This document shows positions 1 through 8,735 of a stretch of 64,000 nucleotides of DNA, one piece after another (position 1 is the first letter of the stretch; every line of letters begins with the position of its first letter). Location: NCBI RefSeq assembly GCF_001423245.1, contig NZ_LMOH01000007.1:31904-95903 (forward strand). The letters run 5' to 3'. The DNA comes from Aureimonas sp. Leaf324. GTDB taxonomy: Bacteria; Pseudomonadota; Alphaproteobacteria; Rhizobiales; Rhizobiaceae. Below the pieces are notes generated by a model. That model ran no database searches. It worked only from the letters and a program-made list of their open reading frames with translations, and was not told where the DNA came from. The position numbers and the translations under genes are program-made.

Positions 1-135
1 GAGGATCGACGCGTAGAGGAACCCGCTCAGCGCCGGCTCGCGCTCGGCAGCGGCCAAGGCTTCGTCCCGCACCCGGTTCCAGATCGGATCGATCGCCTGA
101 ACGCGGTCGACGGCAGACTTCATCAAGACGGTCAT
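1..135 (-). CDS. cysE: Serine O-acetyltransferase (N-terminal fragment, runs off the left edge)
   Basis: Only the first 45 residues are in the window. They contain the CysE N-terminal pattern: IDPIW, then RxEA, then EPALSGFLYASIL. The enzyme acetylates L-serine with acetyl-CoA in the first committed step of cysteine synthesis in the cytoplasm. The acyltransferase hexapeptide domain lies beyond position 1. Three in-frame ATGs are possible (141, 135, 123). 135 is preferred because AGCAGG sits six bases upstream of it, whereas it touches the ATG at 141. The assignment rests on N-terminal similarity only, because the catalytic half is not visible. Confidence 0.8.
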   Translation of the reverse strand, partial: MTVLMKSAVDRVQAIDPIWNRVRDEALAAAEREPALSGFLYASIL

Positions 136-288
136 CGTCATCCTGCTTTCGCTCGCTCGCGTCCCGCATGTCGAAGACAAGATAAGCGCGCTGCCACGAT
201 CCACCAGTCCAGGCATGAACGGGTCGACGCGGCATTCCGTTTCGCTGGCTCTAGCCGAACCCACCGATTTTGAAAATGCCGTCCGGCT

Positions 289-1062
289 TCAGGCGTCCAG
301 AACCCCGCGGTTCCGGTCGAGGAAATCGACGGCCGCCGCCTTGAACGTCCGGTCGCCGACGGCGAGCATGTGGTCGCGATTGGCGATGGCGAAGACCTCG
401 GCATTCGGCATCAGAACGCCCAGACGCTCGGGCGATCCGGCGATATCGTCACGGGTTCCGACGCCAATCAGCGTCGGCTGGTCGAGTTCGCCGACCTCGG
501 TTTGCGTGAGTTCCCGGCGGGACGTCGCGATGCAGGCGGCCAGCGCATGGCGGTCGCTGCCGGTCCGATCGGCGAAGGCGCGGAACATGCGGCCGCGCTC
601 GTGTGTGACGACCTCGAGCGAGGGCGCCATCAGCGCGTCGGCGATCGGGTCCCAGTCTCCGACGCCCTCGACCAGCCCGATGCCGAGCCCGCCGAAGACG
701 AGAAGCGGGAAGCGGTCCCGATGCAGCCGCCCCGCAAAGGCCGAGACGCGCGCGCCCATGGAATAGCCGAAGAGGGCCGCGCGCCGGACCGAGAGGTGAT
801 CGACGAGCGCGACGACGTCGCCCACCATCGCCTCCGGCGTATAGGCCGCCGGATCGTGCGGCTTGTCGCTGCGGCCGTGCCCGCGATGGTCGAAGGCGAC
901 GACGCGCCACCCGGCCTTCGTCAGCGTGTCCACCCAACCCGGGTCGATCCAGTTGACGCGCATGTTCGAGGCGAAGCCGTGGACGAGGACGATGGCGGGC
1001 GCCGTACGATCGCCCTCGTCGATGTAGTCGAGACGCAGACCGTCGTTGTGAAACTCGGGCAT
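289..1062 (-). CDS. Alpha/beta-fold hydrolase
   Basis: The protein is 257 aa. It has the family layout: an oxyanion-hole HGF in VLVHGFASN near the N-terminus, a DHRGHGRS strand-turn, the nucleophile elbow GYSMGA, and a late NRDHM that supplies the likely catalytic His. These are hallmarks of AB_hydrolase_1 enzymes such as esterases and haloperoxidase-like lipases, but the substrate cannot be read from sequence. The start at 1062 (MPEFHNDG) is chosen over an upstream in-frame ATG at 1131 because homologues begin close to this point and GGAG lies about 11 bases before it. It is divergent from the zinc-finger gene at 1198. Confidence 0.8.
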   Translation of the reverse strand: MPEFHNDGLRLDYIDEGDRTAPAIVLVHGFASNMRVNWIDPGWVDTLTKAGWRVVAFDHRGHGRSDKPHDPAAYTPEAMVGDVVALVDHLSVRRAALFGYSMGARVSAFAGRLHRDRFPLLVFGGLGIGLVEGVGDWDPIADALMAPSLEVVTHERGRMFRAFADRTGSDRHALAACIATSRRELTQTEVGELDQPTLIGVGTRDDIAGSPERLGVLMPNAEVFAIANRDHMLAVGDRTFKAAAVDFLDRNRGVLDA

Positions 1063-1197
1063 TGGGCACGTCACTCCGCTCTCGCCGAACCAAGGCGCTT
1101 CCGATAGCGCGAAGGGACCCGCGAGAACCACCTGTTCTTTTCATTGAGGGATGGATAAGTTCCGCCCGCTTCGAGACGAGCGAATGGAGACGGCAGC

Positions 1198-1443
1198 ATG
1201 GCCGACTACGGAACCCCCCACTTCCAGAACGACGGGGGCCATGGGGTGATCGAGATCGGCGTCGCCGAATTCATGTGCGTTGGCGCGACCCCGCCTTACG
1301 ACCACCCGCATGTCTACCTCGACATGGGCGACGAGGGCGAGAAGGTCTGCCCGTACTGCTCGACCCTCTACAAGCTTAACACGGTGCTGAAGCGCGACGA
1401 GAGCGTGCCGCCGGGCTGCTTCTATCGCCACCGCGCCGCCTAG
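1198..1443 (+). CDS. CHCC-type zinc-finger domain protein (NDUFS6-like)
   Basis: This 81-aa protein ends in a compact zinc site: His in YDHPHVYLD, then CPYCSTLY. An N-terminal Cys occurs in FMCVGATPPYDHPH. This is the CHCC zinc-finger family (PF10276 type), the bacterial relative of the small complex I accessory subunit NDUFS6. In alphaproteobacteria it is usually a stand-alone small protein, and a role in complex I is inferred from homology only. GGAGACGGCAGC precedes the ATG. It is followed 12 bases later by the FAD monooxygenase, so the two may be co-transcribed. Confidence 0.85.
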   Translation: MADYGTPHFQNDGGHGVIEIGVAEFMCVGATPPYDHPHVYLDMGDEGEKVCPYCSTLYKLNTVLKRDESVPPGCFYRHRAA

Positions 1444-1455
1444 AGCCCAGCGCAC

Positions 1456-2592
1456 ATGCCCGAGGCCACCGTCGCCGGCGCGGGCATCGCGGGGCTGACC
1501 GCGGCGATCGCGCTCGCACGAAAGGGCTGGCGCGTCCGCGTCCGCGAGCGGGCCCCTCGGCTGGATCCGGTCGGTGCCGGGATCCAGCTCTCGCCCAACG
1601 CGCTTGACGTGCTCCACCAGCTGGGCGTTCCGATCGATGATATCGGCGTTGCAGCCGACAGCGTCGTCCTGCGCGACGGTCCGAGCGGCCGGCGGATCGC
1701 AACGGTTCCCGTGTCGAGTTCGGACGGCCGCGGCTACCGCGTCCTCCACCGCGCGGACTTGCAGCGGGTGCTTCTCGAGACTGCTTCGGGTGCCGTCGGG
1801 ATCGATCTTTCCTTAAGCGAGACACTCGTCGCGCTCGACGGTGACGGCCACAACGTCCGCCCCACCTTCGAAAGCCCCCGTGGCACGACGCAGGACCGGA
1901 GCGACCTTTTCGTGGCCGCCGACGGCGTGCATTCGGCGGCCGCGCGGCTTCTCGGTTTCCCCGCCCCCGTTGCGTCCGGTGCGACGGCGTTGCGCTTCAT
2001 CGTAAGTTCGGCCGCACCGGCCGGGCCGGCGGCGATCGAGGCCTGGCTCGGTCACCGCCGCCATGTGGTGCGCTACCGCATCGACGCCGCCGGCACGCAG
2101 AACATCGTCGTGATCGTCCCGGACGGTGACCCAGGTCTCGGACCGGTAGCGGATTGGGACCCGGCGCTGGCCGCCATGCTCTCGGCGGCAGAACCGGTCG
2201 GTTCGTGGCCGCTTCTGACGGTCGAGCCGCGCTGGCGGGCGGAACCTGGCTGGCCGGTCGCGCTGATCGGCGACGCCGCCCACGCGATGCTGCCCTACGC
2301 CGCCCAGGGCGCGGCGATGGCGATCGAGGACGCCTTCGTCCTTGCGGCCTGCGTTTCCGACGGCGGCTCCCCGGCGGAAGGCCTCCGCCGTTTCGAGACG
2401 CTGCGCGCGCCGCGTGTTCGGCGGGTTCTCGACCGTGTCGCGTTCCACAAGCGCGTCTATCATCTGCCTCGTCCGATCTCCTTCGCGCGCGATCTTGCCC
2501 TTGCCATCCGGTCGCCGAAATCGCTGCGGCGGGATCTCGCCTGGCTCTACGACTGGCGTGCGAACGCCGACGGGACCGATTCCACGAACTGA
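1456..2592 (+). CDS. FAD-dependent monooxygenase (UbiH / salicylate-hydroxylase-like)
   Basis: The protein is 378 aa. The N-terminal Rossmann motif is AGAGIAGLTAAIALARKG (FAD ADP moiety). The middle DGVHSAAAR corresponds to the DG motif of class A flavin hydroxylases. The late GDAAHAMLPYAAQGAAMAIED is the GD motif that binds the FAD ribityl chain. Together these identify a class A flavoprotein aromatic hydroxylase using NAD(P)H and O2. Substrate is unknown: salicylate-, 6-hydroxynicotinate- and ubiquinone-type hydroxylases share these motifs, and no aromatic pathway genes are adjacent. It starts 12 bases after the zinc-finger gene. Length is normal for the family. Confidence 0.85.
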   Translation: MPEATVAGAGIAGLTAAIALARKGWRVRVRERAPRLDPVGAGIQLSPNALDVLHQLGVPIDDIGVAADSVVLRDGPSGRRIATVPVSSSDGRGYRVLHRADLQRVLLETASGAVGIDLSLSETLVALDGDGHNVRPTFESPRGTTQDRSDLFVAADGVHSAAARLLGFPAPVASGATALRFIVSSAAPAGPAAIEAWLGHRRHVVRYRIDAAGTQNIVVIVPDGDPGLGPVADWDPALAAMLSAAEPVGSWPLLTVEPRWRAEPGWPVALIGDAAHAMLPYAAQGAAMAIEDAFVLAACVSDGGSPAEGLRRFETLRAPRVRRVLDRVAFHKRVYHLPRPISFARDLALAIRSPKSLRRDLAWLYDWRANADGTDSTN

Positions 2593-2728
2593 TGAGCCGC
2601 CTTGCGGTCTGCATTCCCTAACACACCGACCGGCCTACTTTGCCAGGCAACGGTTTCCGGCCGGCGTGCGCATGCGCTGTCGACGGACCAGCCGACAGTT
2701 GCAAGGGACGTAACCAGAAGGCCGATCG

Positions 2729-5035
2729 ATGATCAGACTGAAGAACACCGGACGTTTGCTGACGGTGACGGCTCTCGCCGCCTCCACCGCCATGACGGGT
2801 CCGCTCGCCGCTCTTGCCCAAGGCGCGGAAGGGCGTCCGCCGGCGATCGAGGAAGCAGCACCGGACGCACCCCGGGGCCGCGCCGCCGAGCCCGAGGCAC
2901 CGGCGGAGCGCCCGGCGCCCCGCCGTCAGCGTGAGGCCGCCCCGGAAGCCGAAGCTCCGGCCGAGCGCCCTGCGCCGCGCCGCCAGCGCGAGGCGGCTCC
3001 CGAAGCGGAAGCTCCGGCCGAGCGCCCCGCGCCTCGCCGTCAGCGCGAGGCCGCCCCGGAAGACGCGCCGCAGCGTGCGCGGCAGGCCGAACCCGATGCG
3101 CCGGCCGAGGAGCCGGCTCCGCGTCGCGGCCGCGAGCGTGCGCCGGAGCCGGACGCTGCGCCCGCGCGCGGCAACGCGGCCGAACCGGAACAGGCCCGCG
3201 AGCCCGAGACCCCGGCCGAGCGCCCTGCGCCACGCCGCGACCGCGCTCCGGCGCCCGAAGGACAGGCCGAGCCCGAGCGTCCGCGCGCACCGGCCGACGC
3301 CGAACGTCCGCCCGAGCCCAACGGGCAGCCCCGCCGCGGCGAGCCGCGCGAGCCGAACCGCCCCCGCGCGCCCGGCGAACCGGAGGCTCCGGCCGGCGAG
3401 CGCCCCGCCCGTCCGGCGGATGCCGCGCCCGATAGCGGGCCCCCGCGCAACGCGCCTCAGGGCAACCCGGCCGAACTTCCGGCGGATGCGGGAACGCAGA
3501 ACGACCTGTCGAACGGTGCGGCCGGAACGCGCAACGGTGCCGAGCCCGCCGCCCGCCCGCCCGCAACGCCGCCGGCCGCGGCTGCGCCGGGAACCCGGCC
3601 CGCCGGCACAGGCGAGACGCCGGCCGCTCCGCCGAGCGCAACGCCGGGAGCCCAGCCTGCAACGCCGCCGGTTCCCGGCGCCCAGCCGCCGGCAGCCGGC
3701 GCCAACCCGACCGAACCTCTCGCCCCGCAGACCGCTCCGACCGATCCCGCCCTGCGCGGCCCGAACGGCGCGCCGGTCGCCCCCGGAACACCGCCGACGC
3801 CCCCGGTTCCGAACGGGGCTCTTCCGGCTCCCGGAACGGTGCCAGGCCAGCCGGCCCCGGCTGCTCCCGGCACGCCGCCGACGCCGCCGCTTCCGAACGG
3901 TGCGCTGCCGGCTCCCGGCACTCCGGCGCCCGGCCAGCAGGCGGTCGCGCCGCCTCCGGTGGAGAACCCGCGTCCCGTCGCCGCCGACGTCCAGACGGCC
4001 CCCGTGCCCGCCGGTGGTGTCGCCACCAACGACGCGCGCGTCCAGCAGTTGGCCGCACCGGTCCAGGTGCGTCCGATCACGGCGGAGCAAGGGCAACGCC
4101 TCGAAGCGCCTCCGCAGGTCGTTCTGCCGAACGATGTCCAGGTGGTGGAACGTGTCGGCGATCGTGATGTCCTCTCGCTCGTCGGTGCGGGGATCGCGGG
4201 TGCTGCCGCCGGTGCGGCCGCGGCCTACTTCATCCGCTCGGACGACACCGACCGCCTCACGGTCGATTCGCGCGATGTGTACTACGAGCGGCTGCCGCGT
4301 GGACTGACGCGCCAGATCATCACGCGTCCGAACGGCGTTCAGGTCGTCACGATCGAGAACGAGTACGGTGACGTGATCCAGCGCTCGCGCATCGCGGCCG
4401 ACGGGCGCGAGACGGTTCTGTTCTACGATCCGTACGCAGAGGACGACAGCCGGCCGGACTACTACTACGACGCCGGGGCGGACCTTCCGCCGCTGCGACT
4501 CGAGATCCCCGAGGACCGCTACATCGTCGATGTCGCGCAGCCCAACGAGGAACTCTACTACGACACGCTCGTCGCTCCGCCGGTGGAAACCGTCGAGCGG
4601 ATCTACTCGATCAACGAGGTCCGCCGCAGCGAACGTATTCGTGACAAGGTGCGCCGGATCGATCTGAACACGATCAATTTCGCGTTCGGATCGGCCGAGA
4701 TCGAGCAGAGCGAGGTCGACAACCTCCAGGCGCTGGCCGACGCGGTCAAGCGCGTGGTGGATCAGAACCCCGGCGAGGTCTTCCTCCTCGAGGGCCACAC
4801 GGACGCGGTCGGCAGCAACGTCGCCAACCTCGCCCTGTCGGACCGGCGCGCGGAGGCGGTCGCGAAGGCGCTGACCGAGTACTTCGAGATCCCGGCGGAA
4901 AACATCGTGACGCAGGGCTACGGCGAGGAAGACCTGAAGGTCGACACGCAGGAGGCCAATCGCGAGAACCGCCGGGTGACGCTCCGCCGGATCACCCCGC
5001 TGGTGAAGCCGGTGGAAACGTCGCAGGCCAACTGA
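2729..5035 (+). CDS. OmpA-family outer-membrane/peptidoglycan-binding protein with long Pro/Ala/Arg-rich region
   Basis: The protein is 768 aa. A signal peptide spans about residues 1-31 (cleavage near ALA-QG). Residues about 32-430 are low-complexity Pro/Ala/Glu/Arg, including three near-identical 19-residue units (56-112) and a later pair of 19-residue Pro/Gly units. A glycine-zipper-like hydrophobic stretch (about 484-500, GAGIAGAAAGAAAAYF) follows. The C-terminal 120 residues form an OmpA domain: INFAFGSAEI, LEGHTDAVGS, LSDRRAEAV and a closing ENRRV, which bind peptidoglycan diaminopimelate. The disordered part probably spans the periplasm. AGAAGG lies eight bases before the ATG. A strong terminator follows directly. 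Confidence 0.88.
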   Translation: MIRLKNTGRLLTVTALAASTAMTGPLAALAQGAEGRPPAIEEAAPDAPRGRAAEPEAPAERPAPRRQREAAPEAEAPAERPAPRRQREAAPEAEAPAERPAPRRQREAAPEDAPQRARQAEPDAPAEEPAPRRGRERAPEPDAAPARGNAAEPEQAREPETPAERPAPRRDRAPAPEGQAEPERPRAPADAERPPEPNGQPRRGEPREPNRPRAPGEPEAPAGERPARPADAAPDSGPPRNAPQGNPAELPADAGTQNDLSNGAAGTRNGAEPAARPPATPPAAAAPGTRPAGTGETPAAPPSATPGAQPATPPVPGAQPPAAGANPTEPLAPQTAPTDPALRGPNGAPVAPGTPPTPPVPNGALPAPGTVPGQPAPAAPGTPPTPPLPNGALPAPGTPAPGQQAVAPPPVENPRPVAADVQTAPVPAGGVATNDARVQQLAAPVQVRPITAEQGQRLEAPPQVVLPNDVQVVERVGDRDVLSLVGAGIAGAAAGAAAAYFIRSDDTDRLTVDSRDVYYERLPRGLTRQIITRPNGVQVVTIENEYGDVIQRSRIAADGRETVLFYDPYAEDDSRPDYYYDAGADLPPLRLEIPEDRYIVDVAQPNEELYYDTLVAPPVETVERIYSINEVRRSERIRDKVRRIDLNTINFAFGSAEIEQSEVDNLQALADAVKRVVDQNPGEVFLLEGHTDAVGSNVANLALSDRRAEAVAKALTEYFEIPAENIVTQGYGEEDLKVDTQEANRENRRVTLRRITPLVKPVETSQAN
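2894..3064 (+). repeat. Three tandem 57-bp coding repeats in the OmpA-family gene
   Basis: Three consecutive copies of a 57-nt unit encode EAPAERPAPRRQREAAPEA, with the last residues of copy 3 changed to ED. The copies differ mainly at third codon positions, so selection has kept the protein repeat. A diverged fourth copy (ETPAERPAPRRDR) lies further on. Such units can change in number by slippage or recombination. Confidence 0.9.
3782..3922 (+). repeat. Pair of 57-bp Pro/Gly-rich coding repeats
   Basis: Two copies (3782-3838 and 3866-3922) of a 19-codon unit encode PGTPPTPPVPNGALPAPGT. The second differs only by Val to Leu at position 9. They are separated by nine codons and lie in the low-complexity linker of the OmpA-family protein. 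Confidence 0.85.
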
Positions 5036-5053
5036 TCGGCCGCAGAAAAGGAA

Positions 5054-5083
5054 GGTCGGAGCGGAAACGCTCCGGCCTTTTTC
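5054..5083 (+). terminator. Rho-independent terminator of the OmpA-family gene
   Basis: A 10-bp stem (GGTCGGAGCG / CGCTCCGGCC, one G-U pair) closed by a GAAA tetraloop is followed by TTTTTC. It starts 18 bases after the stop codon. An A-rich stretch upstream may let it work weakly for the convergent PerM gene too. Confidence 0.92.
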
Positions 5084-5095
5084 ATTGCCCGCGGA

Positions 5096-6256
5096 TCAGT
5101 CCGCGCCATCCTCGCTGCCAGCGGCGGGCTGGCGCTCAGCCGACAAGAAGTTCGCGAGCGGCTGGAGACTGTCGACGTAACCCGCGACGATGCGAACCCC
5201 GACCATGATCGGCACGGCAAGGAACATGCCGACGACGCCCCAGATCCAGCCCCAGAACGCCACCGCGAGAAAGATGGCGGCGGCGTTCATAGCCAACCGG
5301 CGGCCGACGAGGATGGGCGTCAGGAACTGGCCTTCGACCGTGGTCGCCGCGAAATAGAGGAGGACCGGTAGGAGGGCGCCCGCGACGTCGCGGTGCTCCG
5401 CAAGGCCCACCAGTCCGACCAGCATCATCCCGCCGATCGCGCCGAGATAAGGAATGAAGTTGAGCGCGAAGGCGAGGACGCCGAAGACCGGCGCCATCGG
5501 CAGGCCGATGAGCCACATCAGCGTCCCGATGACGAGGCCGAGCCCGGCGTTGATCAGGGTGATCGTGAAGAGATACCGCGAAAGCTCGGTCTCGATCTCA
5601 TGGGCGATCGTCAACGCGAGCTTCTTGTCGGAGAGCCTCGGCAGGGATTCGATGAGCTTCTGGTAGAACAGGCTGCCGGACGACAGGAGAAAGAACAGGA
5701 AGATCAGCGCGAACGCGATGCTCGCGCCGATCTGTGGCACCATAAGCGCCGCGCTGTTGAGGAGCTGCGGTCCGTCGATGATCACGCTTTGCGGCTGCTG
5801 CGCTCCGTCCTGCGCGCCGACGGCCTCCGACGCCTCCATCCGTGCGCCGCGCAGGGCGCCGAGGCGATCGCGGACGGTATCGATCTCCTCGTTCAGCGCC
5901 GAGACGTATCGGGGGATGTTGCCGGCAAGGTCGGTCAGCGGTCCCGTCAGGAACGAGAAGGCGCCGATCAGCAGCAGGAAGGTCCCGAACACCAGAGCCG
6001 CCGCGGTCAGCGGCGGCCAGATGCCGAGCCTGCGCTGGCCGAAGCGAACGACCGGCGCCAGCACGAGCATGAAGAGGAGCGCGAAAACGACCGGGAGCAC
6101 GAAGCTCGACGAGAGATACAGCGCCCCGAACAGCATGATCAGGAAGATGCCGACGATCGCCCAGCGGGGCCCCGCCTGAAACGTCTGCCGGTTCACGAGG
6201 CCGATGGCGGGGGCCACGATCGCCGGCTCCCGGGCTTCTCCGCTCGTCTCGCTCAT
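5096..6256 (-). CDS. AI-2E/PerM family membrane transporter
   Basis: The protein is 386 aa with about seven to eight membrane segments. There is an N-terminal pair (WAIVGIFLIMLFGALYL and FVLPVVFALLFMLVLAPVV), a large hydrophilic domain (about 110-200), and C-terminal helices with the family's conserved NFIPYLGAIGGM and EGQFLTPILVGRR stretches. The family includes TqsA (autoinducer-2 exporter) and Na+/H+ antiporters, so substrate is open. The start at 6256 (MSETSGEA) is preferred to an ATG at 6328 because GGAAGA lies seven bases before it and the upstream segment overlaps the aap terminator. Its stop lies 13 bases past the OmpA terminator. Confidence 0.85.
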   Translation of the reverse strand: MSETSGEAREPAIVAPAIGLVNRQTFQAGPRWAIVGIFLIMLFGALYLSSSFVLPVVFALLFMLVLAPVVRFGQRRLGIWPPLTAAALVFGTFLLLIGAFSFLTGPLTDLAGNIPRYVSALNEEIDTVRDRLGALRGARMEASEAVGAQDGAQQPQSVIIDGPQLLNSAALMVPQIGASIAFALIFLFFLLSSGSLFYQKLIESLPRLSDKKLALTIAHEIETELSRYLFTITLINAGLGLVIGTLMWLIGLPMAPVFGVLAFALNFIPYLGAIGGMMLVGLVGLAEHRDVAGALLPVLLYFAATTVEGQFLTPILVGRRLAMNAAAIFLAVAFWGWIWGVVGMFLAVPIMVGVRIVAGYVDSLQPLANFLSAERQPAAGSEDGAD

Positions 6257-6327
6257 CACTGTCTTCCGACATGCCTTTGGGTTGTAACGCCGGATGTACC
6301 GCGACGTTCCGCCGTGGACGAAACGCA

Positions 6328-6358
6328 AAAGCCGGCCCCGCCAAGCGGGACCGGCTTT
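6328..6358 (-). terminator. Rho-independent terminator of the aap operon
   Basis: An inverted repeat AAAGCCGG...CCGGCTTT with an inner CCCGC/GCGGG arm (one C-A mismatch) and a CAA loop. Read leftward it ends in CCGGCTTTTGCG. It begins 28 bases after the aapP stop. Confidence 0.85.
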
Positions 6359-6385
6359 CGAGCCGAAGGGTGGCGGCCCGTTCGT

Positions 6386-7156
6386 TCAGTGCAGGATCTG
6401 GCTGAGGAAGAGCTTCGTGCGCTCGTGCTGCGGGTTGGAGAAAAACGCGTTCGGCTCGTTCTCCTCGACGATCTGTCCGGCATCCATGAAGATGACGCGA
6501 TCGGCCACCTGACGGGCAAAGCCCATCTCGTGGGTGACGCAGATCATGGTCATGCCGTCGTTGGCAAGCGACACCATCGTGTCGAGCACCTCCTTGACCA
6601 TCTCCGGGTCGAGCGCCGAGGTCGGCTCGTCGAAGAGCATCACCTTCGGGCGCATGCAAAGCGCCCGCGCGATCGCGACACGCTGCTGCTGGCCGCCCGA
6701 GAGCTGGCCCGGATACTTGTTCGCCTGCTCGGGGATGCGAACGCGGGTGAGGAAGTGCATGGCCACCTCCTCCGCCTTCTTCTTCGGCATCTTGCGCACC
6801 CAGATCGGGGCCAGCGTGCAGTTTTCGAGGATGGTGAGGTGCGGAAAGAGGTTGAAGTGCTGGAACACCATGCCGACCTCCTGGCGCACGATGTCGATCT
6901 TCTTCAGGTCGTTGGTCAGCTCGACGCCGTCGACCACGATCCGGCCCTTCTGGTGCTCTTCCAGCCGGTTGATGCAGCGGATCATCGTGGACTTGCCGGA
7001 ACCCGAGGGACCGCAGACGACGATCTTCTCGCCGCGCCGGACGCGCAGATTGATGTCGCGCAGGACGTGGAACTCGCCGTACCATTTGTTGACGCCGGAC
7101 AGTTCGATGGCAGGACCGGACGACTGCGGGGTCGGGCTTGCGGACGTGTTGCTCAT
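6386..7156 (-). CDS. aapP: General L-amino-acid ABC transporter, ATP-binding subunit
   Basis: The 256-aa ABC ATPase has all motifs: Walker [11 protein letters not shown]-loop FQHFNLFPH, signature LSGGQQQR, Walker B VMLFDEP, D-loop SALDPE and switch His in CVTHEMGF. This is the polar-amino-acid (GlnQ/AapP) subfamily. It energises the AapQM channel on the cytoplasmic side of the inner membrane. It is the last gene of aapJQMP, 69 bases after aapM, and the operon terminator follows. In rhizobia the Aap system imports and exports a broad range of L-amino acids; the same role is inferred here. Confidence 0.95.
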   Translation of the reverse strand: MSNTSASPTPQSSGPAIELSGVNKWYGEFHVLRDINLRVRRGEKIVVCGPSGSGKSTMIRCINRLEEHQKGRIVVDGVELTNDLKKIDIVRQEVGMVFQHFNLFPHLTILENCTLAPIWVRKMPKKKAEEVAMHFLTRVRIPEQANKYPGQLSGGQQQRVAIARALCMRPKVMLFDEPTSALDPEMVKEVLDTMVSLANDGMTMICVTHEMGFARQVADRVIFMDAGQIVEENEPNAFFSNPQHERTKLFLSQILH

Positions 7157-7225
7157 GTCAGGATCCTACGCGCTGGAAGGAAAGAGTCGCCGGTCGTTCG
7201 ACAGGCCGGACGGTACGGGAACCGG

Positions 7226-8725
7226 TCAATGCTTTCGGCCACGCGCCAACCGTCGCTCGATGAAGATCGAGTAGCGCGACATGCTGAAACAGAACAGCCA
7301 GAAGGCGAAGGCGCCGAACACGAGCCCCGTCGCCGGCGTCGACGGCGTGATCCAGATCGGATCGCCGAAGCCGCGGCGGATGGTGCCGAGGAGATCGGCG
7401 AGACCGATGATGTAGACGAGGCTGGTGTCCTTGAAGAGACCGATGAACGTGTTGACGATGCCGGGGATCACCAGCGTCAGCGCCTGCGGCAGGATGATCA
7501 TCCGCATCTTCTGCCAGTAGGTGAGCGCCATCGCGTCGGCGCCCTCGTACTGTCCCTTGGGGATCGCCTGCAGGCCGCCGCGGATCACCTCGGCCATGTA
7601 GGCCGCGGCAAACAGCGAGACGCCGACGAGGACGCGCAGGAGCTGGTTGAAGCTGACGCCTGCCGGAAGCAGCAGCGGCAGCATGAAGTTCGCCATGAAC
7701 AGGACGGTGATCAGCGGGACGCCGCGCCAGAACTCGATGAAGATCACGCATAGCAGTCGCACCGCCGGCATCTTCGACATGCGCCCGAGCGCAAGCAGGA
7801 TGCCGAGCGGCAGCGATGCGGTGATGCCGGTCAGCGCCACCGTCAGCGTGATCAGGAGGCCGCCCCAGAGGTTAGTCGGCACGAATTCCAGACCGAAGTT
7901 CGACGTCAGGATCAGCACGAAGGCGAGCGCCGCCACCGTCGGCAGATACAGGCCGACGAGGCTCGAACCGGTCTCCGCGGTGCGAACCGTCGCCATGATC
8001 GCCAGAACGATCGAGGCGACGGCCGCGGCGAAGCCGACGAGGCTCAGCATCTCGAAGCGGAAGGACAGGAACAGGATCCGGCCGCTGTTGACGTAGAACG
8101 AGGCGAACGAGACCACGAAGGCCAGGACGGCGAGCCACAACGCCACCTTCATCGCGCCGGTGCGCATGACCGTGGTGCTGCGTCCGGTCGCCAGAAAGAT
8201 CGTCGCCGCCGCCGCCAGCGCGAAGACGAGGCCGATCGCCGAGCCCGACATCGCAAAGCGCCCGCCGGTCAGGAGAACGAGCGCCGCAAGCGGGAACAGG
8301 AGGAAGAGGAGCGCCGCGTTCAGACGCTTGAACGGCACCTTAGGGATCGCGATCGGCACGATGAGGGCGACCAGCGCGAAAAATACGAGCTGCACCCTCC
8401 ACCGTTCGTCGAGCGGATAGGTGCCATAGAGGAACTGGTCGAACTTCGCGCCGATGAAGGCCCAGCAGGCGCCGACCTCGCGCGTCTCCGTCGACAGGCA
8501 GGCGGTCCGGTCGGAACCGGTGAAGACCGCGTTCACGATCCCCCACTGGACGAGCCCGTTGATGACGTAGGCGACGAGGAGACCGCAGACGATCGTCAGG
8601 ACCGCGTCGAACGGGGTCGCGAAGAGGTGCTTGCGGACCGTGCCGAAGGCTCCGGTCTCGCTCGCGGGTGGCGGGAGAGGCTCGATCTGGCCGCGGGCGA
8701 CGAAACGGGCGACTTGTTCTTCCAT
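7226..8725 (-). CDS. aapM: General L-amino-acid ABC transporter, permease subunit
   Basis: The protein is 499 aa, the large permease typical of Aap systems. The N-terminal half is an extra multi-helix domain; the C-terminal half is a canonical amino-acid ABC permease. The EAA-type loop reads RGGLQAIPKGQYEGADAMALTYWQ in the last 150 residues. It forms the inner-membrane channel with AapQ. The start at 8725 (MEEQVARF) is preferred because it falls 10 bases after the aapQ stop; an ATG at 8749 would overlap aapQ. Confidence 0.93.
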   Translation of the reverse strand: MEEQVARFVARGQIEPLPPPASETGAFGTVRKHLFATPFDAVLTIVCGLLVAYVINGLVQWGIVNAVFTGSDRTACLSTETREVGACWAFIGAKFDQFLYGTYPLDERWRVQLVFFALVALIVPIAIPKVPFKRLNAALLFLLFPLAALVLLTGGRFAMSGSAIGLVFALAAAATIFLATGRSTTVMRTGAMKVALWLAVLAFVVSFASFYVNSGRILFLSFRFEMLSLVGFAAAVASIVLAIMATVRTAETGSSLVGLYLPTVAALAFVLILTSNFGLEFVPTNLWGGLLITLTVALTGITASLPLGILLALGRMSKMPAVRLLCVIFIEFWRGVPLITVLFMANFMLPLLLPAGVSFNQLLRVLVGVSLFAAAYMAEVIRGGLQAIPKGQYEGADAMALTYWQKMRMIILPQALTLVIPGIVNTFIGLFKDTSLVYIIGLADLLGTIRRGFGDPIWITPSTPATGLVFGAFAFWLFCFSMSRYSIFIERRLARGRKH

Positions 8726-8735
8726 CGTCCGGCCC

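Noticed and set aside
2872..3930. CRISPR-like array in the repeat-rich region
   Set aside because: Repeats are 57 bp, coding, without unique spacers, and differ at third codon positions. They encode a protein repeat.
2618..4798. A 726-codon leftward open frame opposite the OmpA-family gene
   Set aside because: Arg/Gly-rich mirror of the GC-rich repeat region, with no domain. The rightward frame has a signal peptide, an OmpA domain and a terminator.
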